Below, piece after piece: positions 53,265 through 61,958 of a stretch of DNA of 64,000 nucleotides. Under the pieces are notes generated by a model that was given only the letters and a program-made list of their open reading frames with translations, had not been told where the DNA came from and did no database searches. The stretch comes from an uncultured Acetatifactor sp. (GTDB lineage Bacteria > Bacillota > Clostridia > Lachnospirales > Lachnospiraceae): the NCBI GenBank assembly GCA_910584375.1, contig CAJUAH010000001.1, positions 200,560-264,559 of the forward strand, written 5' to 3'. Numbering within the stretch: position 1 is the first letter of the stretch; each line of letters begins with the position of its first letter. The translations under genes were made by a program, and so were the position numbers.

Positions 53265-54209
53265 TTGGAGAGGAAATATCGGAGAAGAAGGGCATTTGAG
53301 GAGCCGAGTTACTGGCAGTCCTACTCGGACATGATGGCGGCCCTGCTGCTTATCTTTATCTTAATCATAGCCATCACGCTGGCAATCTATAAACAGAAGA
53401 CTACGGATCTGGAGCAGACCCAGATCGAACTGAACGCGGCGAAACAAAAGTTGGACATACAATCCGAGGAGCTTGAGCTTGCCCGGATCGATCTGGACAA
53501 TTATCGCAGTGAGATCGAGGCGTCCAAGCACGATTTGGAAGATTCCCTGCTGAAACTGCAACAGGCCTATGATGCGGCTGCTTTGACCCAGGAGGAATTG
53601 GCGGCGGCTTATCTGGAGATCGACGAGGCCAGAGGAGAACTGGAGTCTACTCGGAGCCAGCTGCAGGATATCGTGGGGGTCAGGACGGATATCATAGGAG
53701 AACTGCAATCCAAGTTCAATAATTCGACTATGAAAGTGGATGCTCAGAACGGTTCCATCAGTTTCTCCTCGGACGTGCTGTTTCGATACGGCAGCGCCAA
53801 TCTGACGGATGCCAGCAAGGCCACTCTCACGGAGATCATTCCCATGTATCTGGACGTGCTGTTACAGGATCAATACAGGAGCTATATTGCGGAGATCATT
53901 ATAGAGGGGCATACGGACACGGACGGCAGCTATCAGCACAATATGGACCTGTCTTCGGAACGGGCCAGTTCGGTAGCCAGATATATACTGGACCCTCAGA
54001 ACGGACTCAGCGAGGATAAAGTACAACAGTTGCAGTCTATGCTGACCATCAACGGCCGTTCCTACAGCAGCCCCATCTATGTGGCCGGAACCGGGGAGAT
54101 CGATATGGCGGCCTCCAGACGTGTGGAGATAAAATTCCGATTGAAAGAAGACGAGCTGATTCAGAAGATCACGGAGATCCTGGGGCAGAACGGCGGGACA
54201 AACGGGTGA
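53265..54209 (+). CDS. MotB/OmpA-type peptidoglycan-binding motor subunit (ZorB-like)
   Basis: The only in-frame start after the last stop is TTG at 53265, with a weak AGG-containing site. Residues 22-44 form the single membrane helix, beginning YSDMMAALLLIF; Asp22 matches the ion-carrying Asp of MotB and ZorB. A coiled coil (about 46-145) and an OmpA-like domain follow (SFSSDVLFRYGSANLTDASK, then IEGHTDTDGSYQHNMDLSSERASSVARYI), which should anchor to the wall. ZorB proteins lack so long a coiled coil, so this is a variant. Confidence 0.87.
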   Translation: MERKYRRRRAFEEPSYWQSYSDMMAALLLIFILIIAITLAIYKQKTTDLEQTQIELNAAKQKLDIQSEELELARIDLDNYRSEIEASKHDLEDSLLKLQQAYDAAALTQEELAAAYLEIDEARGELESTRSQLQDIVGVRTDIIGELQSKFNNSTMKVDAQNGSISFSSDVLFRYGSANLTDASKATLTEIIPMYLDVLLQDQYRSYIAEIIIEGHTDTDGSYQHNMDLSSERASSVARYILDPQNGLSEDKVQQLQSMLTINGRSYSSPIYVAGTGEIDMAASRRVEIKFRLKEDELIQKITEILGQNGGTNG

Positions 54210-54446
54210 GCACATGACAGTGCATGTCATGAGTGTCAGAAAACAGATATGACAGAGGAAAAAACGGGAAAACTGACACACAATATCATAAAAAACACTG
54301 ATATATATGGGAAAAGTGAAACGGTAATAAAAACTGACATCGACTTGCAGGAAACGGTGTCGTAACAGTGAAAAAGTGTATTGACCCTGACGGACAATGT
54401 AATGACGGCGCTTATGCGAAGAGTATAAATACGGAGGATGGAAGAA

Positions 54447-55085
54447 ATGGATGAGAACAGAGTAAAGAGAAATGAACTCCTGGCGGCGACTGTTATCAAG
54501 GGATTGGAAAGCCGCAATATGAAAGGATATTACGCCGCCACCAGGGAGGAGGCGCTGCATATGGCTCTGGAACTGATTCCCCAGGGCAGCAGTATCAGTT
54601 GGGGCGGTTCCATGAGCATACAGGAGATTGGTTTGAAACAGGCAGTGCTGGAAGGAAACTATCGGGTATACAACCGTGACGCCGCTGAAACGCCGGAGGA
54701 AAGACATAAGATAGAGATGGCGGTCTATGACGCGGACTTTTACCTCACCAGCAGTAACGCGGTGACGCAGGACGGTATACTGGTGAATATAGATGGCAAC
54801 TCCAACCGGGTTTCCGCCATTGCCTACGGCCCCAGGCATGTGCTCATGATCGTGGGCATGAACAAGATATGCCGGGACGTGGACGCGGCGATATCCCGCG
54901 CCCGTGGCGAGGCGGCTACCTGTAATGCCCAGCGTTTTCCCATTCAGACGCCCTGTAAGACTACGGGGACATGCGCGGACTGCAAATCCCCGGATACGAT
55001 ATGCTGCCAGTTCCTGACTACCCGCTTTTCGCGGCATACCGGGCGGATACAGGTGATCCTGGTGGGAGAGGATCTGGGCTTTTAA
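54447..55085 (+). CDS. LUD domain protein (LutC/YkgG-like)
   Basis: The ATG at 54447 is preferred because GGAGG lies 9 bases upstream; the ATG at 54438 overlaps that site. The 212-residue protein has the LUD pattern (GSSISWGGSMSIQEIGLKQAVLEGNYRVYNRD, then DADFYLTSSNAVTQDGILVNIDGNSNRVSAIAYGPRHVLMIVGMNKI). Near the end it has CKTTGTCADC, a possible metal or cluster site. Stand-alone LUD proteins are common in Clostridia and their role is unsettled. The other lactate-utilisation genes are absent. Confidence 0.88.
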   Translation: MDENRVKRNELLAATVIKGLESRNMKGYYAATREEALHMALELIPQGSSISWGGSMSIQEIGLKQAVLEGNYRVYNRDAAETPEERHKIEMAVYDADFYLTSSNAVTQDGILVNIDGNSNRVSAIAYGPRHVLMIVGMNKICRDVDAAISRARGEAATCNAQRFPIQTPCKTTGTCADCKSPDTICCQFLTTRFSRHTGRIQVILVGEDLGF

Positions 55086-55184
55086 CAAAATTACTATATT
55101 TTCTTTATTATTTCTTTCGTTTTTCCTTCGGTCAGATTTTAGAATGAGTTGTTATTCTATAACAGGACGGAAGGAGAATGTACG

Positions 55185-56297
55185 ATGAACATCTTGATTC
55201 TAACCGGAAAATTTGGCATGGGACATTGGAGTGCCGCTCAGTCCCTGCAACAGTACTTACTGGGCAGTTACCCGGGCGCATCGGTGGAAGTGGTGGACAT
55301 TCCAGCCTATGCCATGCCAAAGCTTTCCGGTGTCATGTATACATTTTTTAATCTGATGGTTACCCATGGAAGACCGATATTTAATCTGTATTACCGGATC
55401 ACAGGGAAAGGGCGGCCCGATGCGCATCCTCTTTTTGAGGGGATGTTTCTTAGCCGTTTGGAGCAATTGTTCCGCCATAAGCGACCGGATCTGGTGATCG
55501 CTACGCATCCGCTGTGCGCCCAACTGGTTTCGCGGTATAAAGAAAAGGCGGGAAAAAGCGGGGAAGAGTGGAAAGCACCATTAATAACATGCGTTACCGA
55601 TGTAAGTTCTCATCCGGAATGGATCAACAGTAACACGGACTGTTATCTGGTGCCCAGCGGAGAGATTCGCCGGAGTCTGTCTGAGAGAGGAGTAGATCCC
55701 CGCATGGTATGCGTTACAGGCATACCGGTGAGAGAGGAATTTCGTCACCTGTCCCACCATAGGGAAGGTATGGAACGGGAACTGCTGATCATGGGAGGCG
55801 GTTTGGGGCTGCTGCCTAAGAATACTGCATTTTATGACGCGTTAAACAGGATTCCTCATACCCATGTTACAATCATTACGGGCCGAAACAGAAGGCTCTA
55901 TAGAAGGCTGTACGGGAAATGGGAAAATATTCAGGTGGAGGGATATGTCAGCCACGTGTGGGACTATATGTCCAGAGCGGATCTGATCGTGTCCAAACCG
56001 GGCGGCATTACTTTGTTTGAGGCTATTTTTGCCAGAGTTCCCATTCTGGCCTGGCCGCCCGCTCTGCAAAATGAGCGCAGCAATGCCAAATGGATGACAC
56101 AGCAGGGAATCGGCTGGGTGGCGGGTTCGGAAAACTGCGCGGAAGAGATAGGGCAGATTCTGCTGGACCGGGACCGGCTGCTCCTGGCTGCATATAAAAT
56201 GGAATGCCTGAGAAGACAGTTTCAGGCGGGGAATTTTGATCGCATGATGAAGACGGTGGAGGGGGAAGTTTCGCTTTCCCGGTTGTATAACGCATAA
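55185..56297 (+). CDS. Glycosyltransferase of the MGDG synthase/UgtP family
   Basis: The ATG at 55185 follows GAAGGAGAATG. The N-terminus (ILILTGKFGMGHWSAAQSLQQYL) and the C-terminal donor-binding segment (SKPGGITLFEAIFARVPILAWPPALQNERSNA) match family 28 glycosyltransferases that add sugars to diacylglycerol. It probably makes membrane glycolipids at the inner leaflet. A flippase-like gene follows. Confidence 0.88.
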   Translation: MNILILTGKFGMGHWSAAQSLQQYLLGSYPGASVEVVDIPAYAMPKLSGVMYTFFNLMVTHGRPIFNLYYRITGKGRPDAHPLFEGMFLSRLEQLFRHKRPDLVIATHPLCAQLVSRYKEKAGKSGEEWKAPLITCVTDVSSHPEWINSNTDCYLVPSGEIRRSLSERGVDPRMVCVTGIPVREEFRHLSHHREGMERELLIMGGGLGLLPKNTAFYDALNRIPHTHVTIITGRNRRLYRRLYGKWENIQVEGYVSHVWDYMSRADLIVSKPGGITLFEAIFARVPILAWPPALQNERSNAKWMTQQGIGWVAGSENCAEEIGQILLDRDRLLLAAYKMECLRRQFQAGNFDRMMKTVEGEVSLSRLYNA

Positions 56298-56357
56298 TAG
56301 GAAACAGCTGAGACGGGTTTGGAAACACGGTCTGCAATTGTTTGTGGGGTGAACTGG

Positions 56358-57446
56358 ATGCAGGGAAAAAAGAGGTTCCTGGGATGGATATTCCTGGCGG
56401 CGCTGATGGCCGTCACAGGGGGAATTTTGTTTCGGGAGCAGTCCATGGGACTGCTGTGGGAAAGCTTAAGACAGGTAAAATTTCCTTTTGTCATGGGGGG
56501 ATTGGGCCTGATGTTGGGATATGTGGGCTGCGAGGCTTTATGTACCCGACAGATATTGGGCAGACTGGGCCATAAGACGCCCTATGGGCGCTGCCTGGGG
56601 TATTCCTTTGTGGGATTTTATGTGAGTTCCATTACCCCTTCCGCCACCGGGGGACAGCCGGCGCAGATATACTGTATGAGCCGTGACAGCATTCCGGCGG
56701 CCCATGGAGCGCTGAATATGATGCTGATTGCTGCGTGCTATCAGATCGCTACTCTGTTATGGGGTGGGAGCATATGGTTGTTTTTGCCCGGACGAAAGGC
56801 ATTTCGGGGAGGAATGGGTCTGCTCCTGCTCTATGGTTCTGTTATGATGGCGCTGCTTACGATCGGTATGTGTATGGTGATGTTTATGCCCGGGCTGTCC
56901 CGGCGCATCTGTGAGGGCGTTTTAAAACTGCTGGAAAAACTGCGTATTCTGCGCAGCCCGGCCTCCGCCCGGGAAAAGCTGGAGCGGCAGTTGGCAGAGT
57001 ATGCCAGGGGCGCGGCCTGTATTAAGGAAAACCCGGGACTGGCTCTCAGAGTATTGGCCCTGTGTGTGATCCAGTTGGGAATGCTGTTTTCCGTTCCCTG
57101 GATGGTATATCATGCCTTTGGATTACAGGGATGCAGCTGGATTCAGATTGTGGGACTTCAGGCTCTGCTTACTCTGGCGGTAAGCAATCTGCCTCTGCCC
57201 GGCGCGGTGGGTCCGGCGGAGGGCGGTTTTGTGTCGGCTTTCGTTACGGTGTTTGGGGCGGAGATGGTCACGCCTGCCATGCTTGTCTCCAGAGGCATCA
57301 GCTTTTACGCCTTTCTGCTTATCAGCTTTGCGGTGTCACTGGCCGTTCACGCACGGCTGCGGCGACAGGCCGAAGACCGCGTCCGGCGGAAACAGGAACG
57401 GGTCATTCCGGAGAAACAGGCCGGGGTCATGCGCCGGTATCTTTGA
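56358..57446 (+). CDS. Flippase-like integral membrane protein (MprF/UPF0104 type)
   Basis: The start is taken at 56358 (MQGKKRFLGWIFL) after GTGGGG. The 362-residue protein has about eight hydrophobic helices and the family text ATGGQPAQIY and LPLPGAVGPAEGGFVSAF. Proteins with this domain move or modify lipids, as in the MprF N-terminus. Location after a glycolipid synthase suggests translocation of the glycolipid, which is inference. Confidence 0.85.
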   Translation: MQGKKRFLGWIFLAALMAVTGGILFREQSMGLLWESLRQVKFPFVMGGLGLMLGYVGCEALCTRQILGRLGHKTPYGRCLGYSFVGFYVSSITPSATGGQPAQIYCMSRDSIPAAHGALNMMLIAACYQIATLLWGGSIWLFLPGRKAFRGGMGLLLLYGSVMMALLTIGMCMVMFMPGLSRRICEGVLKLLEKLRILRSPASAREKLERQLAEYARGAACIKENPGLALRVLALCVIQLGMLFSVPWMVYHAFGLQGCSWIQIVGLQALLTLAVSNLPLPGAVGPAEGGFVSAFVTVFGAEMVTPAMLVSRGISFYAFLLISFAVSLAVHARLRRQAEDRVRRKQERVIPEKQAGVMRRYL

Positions 57447-57461
57447 TAAATGCTTTTATGC

Positions 57462-57490
57462 TGTACATATCGGTAGTTTTCCTGTACAAT
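57462..57490 (+). promoter_or_regulatory. Candidate promoter of the GTPase-nuclease fusion gene
   Basis: TGTACA (57462-57467) and TACAAT (57485-57490) are 17 bases apart, about 50 bases before the start codon. There is no room for a long attenuator leader of the tet(M) type. Confidence 0.5.
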
Positions 57491-57539
57491 GAGCAGAGAT
57501 AGTTTCTGAGAACAGGCAATGGATCAGGGAGCGGCGGAT

Positions 57540-60401
57540 ATGGACAACAAAGAGCATACAAAGCTGATCGTGGGTGTTCTGGCCCATGTGGATGCGGGTA
57601 AGACCACGCTGGCGGAAGGGATACTGTATCTGACCGGAGGAATCCGTCGGCTGGGGCGGGTGGATCATGGGGACGCGTTTTTGGATACCCATGCTCTGGA
57701 AAAGGCCAGAGGCATCACTATTTTTTCCAAGCAGGCGCAGATATGCGTTGACTATGACGGTCAAGAAAGGGAGATCACACTGCTGGATACGCCGGGACAT
57801 GTGGATTTTTCCGCTGAGACCGAGCGGACGCTGCAGGTGCTGGACGCGGCGATCCTGGTGGTCAGCGGCGCGGACGGCATACAGGGACATGTGGAGACCC
57901 TGTGGAAACTGCTGAAACGCTATGGGGTTCCCACGTATCTGTTCGTCAATAAAATGGATCAGCCGGGTACGCAGTCACAGGTGTTATTAAAACAGTTGCA
58001 GGAGCGGCTGGACGAGAATTGTATTGATTTCAGCCATGCGGACGCTTTTTTGGGCGTGGAGAGCGGCGAAGGGCCCCTCCCGGCTCTTGCGCAGACCGGG
58101 GACGACGGACGAACCGCAAAACCGCCTCTGTCCGAGGACGATGCGCGTAAAGGGCGGGAACAGTGGCTGGAGCGGGTGTCCCTGTGCGATGAAGAGCTGA
58201 TGGACTATTATCTGACCCACGACCGGCTGAATGTTTCACAGATCAGAGAGGCCGTCCGCAGACGGCAGATATTTCCCTGTTACTTCGGCTCGGCGCTGAA
58301 ACTCCGGGGTGTGGAAGAACTGCTGCAGGGCGTGGCCCGTTATACTTATGAGCCTGCCTACGGACAGGAACAGGCCGCCATAGTATACAAGATCGAGCGG
58401 GATGAAAACGGCAGCCGCCTCACCGATCTGAAAGTTACAGGCGGCAGTCTGAAAGTAAAGGGTCTGATAAACGGAGAGAAGATCGATCAGATCCGAATCT
58501 ATTCCGGAGCGGGTTACCGGCTGGCGGACGAGGCACCGGCGGGATGCGTATGTGCCGTTACGGGTCTTGAAAAGACTTACAGCGGGCAGGGGCTGGGCGC
58601 TCAGGCTGACAGCGAAAAGCCCAGTCTGGTACCTGTTCTCAGTTATCGGGTGGAACTGCCGGAGTACTGTGATGTCCATAAAATGTTAAAAAACCTGTAT
58701 CTGTTGGAGGAGGAGATACCGGAACTGCATATTCTGTGGCAGGGGGGCGGTCCTTCCGGGCAGGGGGAGATCCATGCCCAGGTCATGGGACAGGTGCAGA
58801 TCGAGATCCTGCAGGAACTGATCGCCCGGCGCTTTGGCACGGCGGTATCTTTTGGACAGGGAAGTATCGTCTATCGGGAGACCGTCACGGCTCCGGTGGA
58901 GGGTGTGGGACATTTTGAACCGCTGCGCCATTACGCGGAGGTACATCTGCTGCTGGAACCGGGAGAGCCGGGCAGCGGCCTGGTACTCGGGACGGATTGC
59001 AGTGAGGATGAGCTGGACAAAAACTGGCAGCGTCTGATACTGACCCATCTGGAGGAAAAACAGCATACAGGGGTGTTGACTAATTCGGTCATAACGGATA
59101 TGCGCATCACTCTCATCGCCGGGAGGGCGCATCTGAAACATACGGAGGGCGGCGATTTTCGGCAGGCTACTTACCGGGCTCTGCGGCAGGGTCTTATGAA
59201 AGCGCAGAGCCGCCTGCTGGAGCCGGTATATGCCTATACGCTGGAGCTGCCCACAGAGAACCTGGGCCGGGCGATGAGTGATATACAGAAAAAGAGCGGC
59301 AGCTTTGAGAATCCCGAGACTTTCGGGGAGCGCAGTGTTCTCCGGGGAACGGCCCCGGCCGCCACATTAAACGGTTATCAGATGGAGGTAAATGCCTACA
59401 CCAGAGGAAGGGGCAGATTGTCCTGCCGTTTCCACGGTTATGCGCCCTGTCACGATGAGCGGGAGGTCATTGAGCGCTGCGGCTATGAACCGGAGCATGA
59501 CCCTGACAATCCCGCGGATTCTGTGTTTTGTGCCCATGGGGCGGGCTTTGTGGTGCCCTGGCAACAGGTGGACGATTATGCCCATGTGGATACGGGGGAC
59601 AAGCTGCGCAGGCTGCTGCCGGAGGTTTTCGGGGCAAAGGAGGAAGGCGGAAATGCCCGGAACTCGAGGGATACGGGCAATGGGGCAAATGAGCGGAGAA
59701 CGGCTGCGGCAGAGGGCAATGACCGCTTTATCAGCCAGGAGGAGATCGAAGAGATCTATCTGCGCACCTACGGTACCAGAGCGCTGGACAAAAACCCGTG
59801 GAACAGAAATACGACGGCCGCGGGAAATGCGGTTTCCTCACATAACGGCAAGATTGCGGCACCGGTCAAAGAGCCTGTGTATAGGGGCACGCCGCAGCAG
59901 CATCGGGAAAGGTATCTGCTGGTGGACGGTTATAACATAATTTTCGCATGGGAGGAACTGCGGGAGATGGCCCGGGACAATGTGGAAGGGGCCAGGACGA
60001 AACTGATGGATATACTCTGTAATTATCAGGGCTATATCCAGGATACTCTGATCCTGGTGTACGACGCATACAAGGTCAGGGGAAATCCGGGAACCGTGCA
60101 GAAATATCACAATATCTACGTGGTCTACACCAAAGAGGCTGAGACGGCAGATCAATACATTGAAAAGACCGTGCATCAGATCGGAAGAAAATATCAGGTG
60201 ACCGTGGCGACCTCGGATGCTCTGGAGCAGGTGATCATCTGGGGGCAGGGGGCGGGGCGCATGTCCGCCCAGGAGCTGCGCCGGGAGGTGGAGAGCCATA
60301 CCCGGCAGAGCCTTAAGGAGTGGAAGGAGCAGCAGCCGGGAGGGCGTTTCTTTGTTATGGAAGAAAAACTGCGGCAGCTTAAATTGCCGGAAGATCCGTA
60401 A
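57540..60401 (+). CDS. TetM-like translational GTPase fused to a Rae1/YacP-type NYN endonuclease
   Basis: The ATG at 57540 is chosen because AGGGAG lies 8 bases upstream; an ATG at 57519 is in frame. The protein has 953 residues. Residues 1-700 follow the EF-G/TetM ribosomal-protection plan: G1 AHVDAGKTT, G3 DTPGH, G4 NKMD, and a domain IV ending in DSVFCAHGAGFVVPW. A variable linker of about 90 residues follows. Residues about 790-953 match YacP/Rae1: VDGYNIIFAW, VYDAYKV, TKEAETADQYIEK, VATSDALEQ and GQGAGRMSAQELRREVE, including the acidic NYN catalytic residues. Rae1 cuts mRNA in the ribosomal A site, so the fusion would deliver this nuclease by a ribosome-binding GTPase. Confidence 0.9.
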   Translation: MDNKEHTKLIVGVLAHVDAGKTTLAEGILYLTGGIRRLGRVDHGDAFLDTHALEKARGITIFSKQAQICVDYDGQEREITLLDTPGHVDFSAETERTLQVLDAAILVVSGADGIQGHVETLWKLLKRYGVPTYLFVNKMDQPGTQSQVLLKQLQERLDENCIDFSHADAFLGVESGEGPLPALAQTGDDGRTAKPPLSEDDARKGREQWLERVSLCDEELMDYYLTHDRLNVSQIREAVRRRQIFPCYFGSALKLRGVEELLQGVARYTYEPAYGQEQAAIVYKIERDENGSRLTDLKVTGGSLKVKGLINGEKIDQIRIYSGAGYRLADEAPAGCVCAVTGLEKTYSGQGLGAQADSEKPSLVPVLSYRVELPEYCDVHKMLKNLYLLEEEIPELHILWQGGGPSGQGEIHAQVMGQVQIEILQELIARRFGTAVSFGQGSIVYRETVTAPVEGVGHFEPLRHYAEVHLLLEPGEPGSGLVLGTDCSEDELDKNWQRLILTHLEEKQHTGVLTNSVITDMRITLIAGRAHLKHTEGGDFRQATYRALRQGLMKAQSRLLEPVYAYTLELPTENLGRAMSDIQKKSGSFENPETFGERSVLRGTAPAATLNGYQMEVNAYTRGRGRLSCRFHGYAPCHDEREVIERCGYEPEHDPDNPADSVFCAHGAGFVVPWQQVDDYAHVDTGDKLRRLLPEVFGAKEEGGNARNSRDTGNGANERRTAAAEGNDRFISQEEIEEIYLRTYGTRALDKNPWNRNTTAAGNAVSSHNGKIAAPVKEPVYRGTPQQHRERYLLVDGYNIIFAWEELREMARDNVEGARTKLMDILCNYQGYIQDTLILVYDAYKVRGNPGTVQKYHNIYVVYTKEAETADQYIEKTVHQIGRKYQVTVATSDALEQVIIWGQGAGRMSAQELRREVESHTRQSLKEWKEQQPGGRFFVMEEKLRQLKLPEDP

Positions 60402-60690
60402 TGGGATTATGTGGGTGTCAGGGAAAAAGGTCTGTTTTTGTCATAAACAGGTAAATTATATATATATATTTTCTGTATATCACAAGTTATACTTTAAATA
60501 ATGTAATACGCAATAGCGGATCTGTAACTGCGCAATACTGAGTTACGATGTGCGAAACAGCATATTTCCGGACAGCGCATTGAATAGTATGCGGTCTTTG
60601 AAACGGACCCGTATTGTTCCCCGGGGGTGCGCTGGAAGGGATATGCACAGCGGAAGTTCTGGCGAACTTCATATTTTAGCAGGAGGGAAT

Positions 60691-61845
60691 ATGGAACAGG
60701 TAAGATTGGGAATTATCGGGATCGGGGGCATGGGGAGCGGCCATGCCAGGAGCATTGTGGAGGGCAGGGTGCCGGAGATGAAACTGACTGCGGTGGCCGA
60801 TATCAAAGAGGCCCGGAGACAGTGGGCCGAGAAGGAACTTCCGGCGGATGTGGCTGTCTTTGGCGATGGGAAGGAACTGATCGACAGCGGAACCTGCGAT
60901 GCCGTGCTGATCGTCACGCCCCATTACCAACATCCGGAACTGACGATCTACGCTCTGGAGCGGGGGCTGCATGCCATCACCGAGAAACCGGCCGGGGTAT
61001 ACACCAAACAGGTGCGGGAGATGAACGAGGCGGCGGAGAGATCGGACAAAGTATTCGCCATTATGCTGAACCAGAGGACCAATTGCGTATATCGCAAAAT
61101 GCATGAGATGATTTCCAGCGGGGAGCTGGGTCAGCTTAAGCGTGTGAACTGGATCATCACGGATTGGTATAGGACCCAGAGCTATTATGACGCGGCGGAC
61201 TGGAAGGCTACGTGGGACGGGGAGGGCGGCGGCGTGCTGCTGAACCAGTGCCCCCACCAGTTGGATCTGATCCAATGGCTCTGCGGTATGCCGGTGCGGG
61301 TACGGGCATTTTGCCATGAGGCAAAATGGCATGATATCGAAGTGGAAGACGATGTGACGGCTTATCTGGAATATGAAAACGGCGCCACGGGAGTCTTTGT
61401 CACCACCACGGCGGATACCCCCGGCACCAACAGGCTGGAGATTACGATGGAGATGGGTAAGCTGGTCTGCGAAGGCGGAAAACTCCTTCTGTACCGTCTG
61501 GATGAAAACGAGCGGGTTTTCTGCAAGACATCCAAAGAAGGTTTTGCCCAGCCTCACTGTACAATGGAGGAGGTGGAGACAGACGGCGAGAATGCGCAGC
61601 ATGTAGGCGTATTGAAAGCGTTTGCGGGCCGGATACTTCACGGCACTCCTCTGGTTGCGGAGGGCACGGAAGGAATCAGGGGGTTGACACTCTCCAACGC
61701 CATGCACCTGTCCAGTTGGCTGGATCAAATGGTGGAGATACCTTTTGACGAGGAACTCTTTTTGAGGGAATTGAATAAAAAGCGCGCCACATCCAAGAAA
61801 AAAGCAGGCAGCGGCATAGTGTTTGACACGGCGGGAACCTATTGA
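60691..61845 (+). CDS. Gfo/Idh/MocA family oxidoreductase
   Basis: The ATG at 60691 follows AGGAGGGAAT. The N-terminal Rossmann domain (LGIIGIGGMGSGHARSI) binds NAD(P). The catalytic EKP Lys is in HAITEKPAG, and GGGVLLNQCPHQLDLIQWL carries the usual conserved His. The 384-residue enzyme probably oxidises a sugar or inositol-type substrate. The next gene is a sugar epimerase-like protein, a common pairing in the catabolism of unusual sugars. Confidence 0.92.
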   Translation: MEQVRLGIIGIGGMGSGHARSIVEGRVPEMKLTAVADIKEARRQWAEKELPADVAVFGDGKELIDSGTCDAVLIVTPHYQHPELTIYALERGLHAITEKPAGVYTKQVREMNEAAERSDKVFAIMLNQRTNCVYRKMHEMISSGELGQLKRVNWIITDWYRTQSYYDAADWKATWDGEGGGVLLNQCPHQLDLIQWLCGMPVRVRAFCHEAKWHDIEVEDDVTAYLEYENGATGVFVTTTADTPGTNRLEITMEMGKLVCEGGKLLLYRLDENERVFCKTSKEGFAQPHCTMEEVETDGENAQHVGVLKAFAGRILHGTPLVAEGTEGIRGLTLSNAMHLSSWLDQMVEIPFDEELFLRELNKKRATSKKKAGSGIVFDTAGTY

Positions 61846-61958
61846 GATTTTGGCGCGTTACCGCAGATAAAGCCTGTGTAAAGGCCAGGGAAAATGAGCA
61901 AAATAGACGCCGGATAAACAGGGGCCGGGCAGATTCTGATCAGAAAGAAGGAAGAAAA

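Noticed and set aside
51843..54209. Complete Zorya defence system
   Set aside because: No ZorC, ZorD or ZorE-type effector is adjacent, and the tail and coiled-coil lengths differ, so only a resemblance to the core pair is claimed.
57540..60401. Simple tetracycline-resistance gene
   Set aside because: The N-terminal part is TetM-like, but divergence, the lack of a tet-type leader and the fused NYN domain argue against calling it a resistance determinant.
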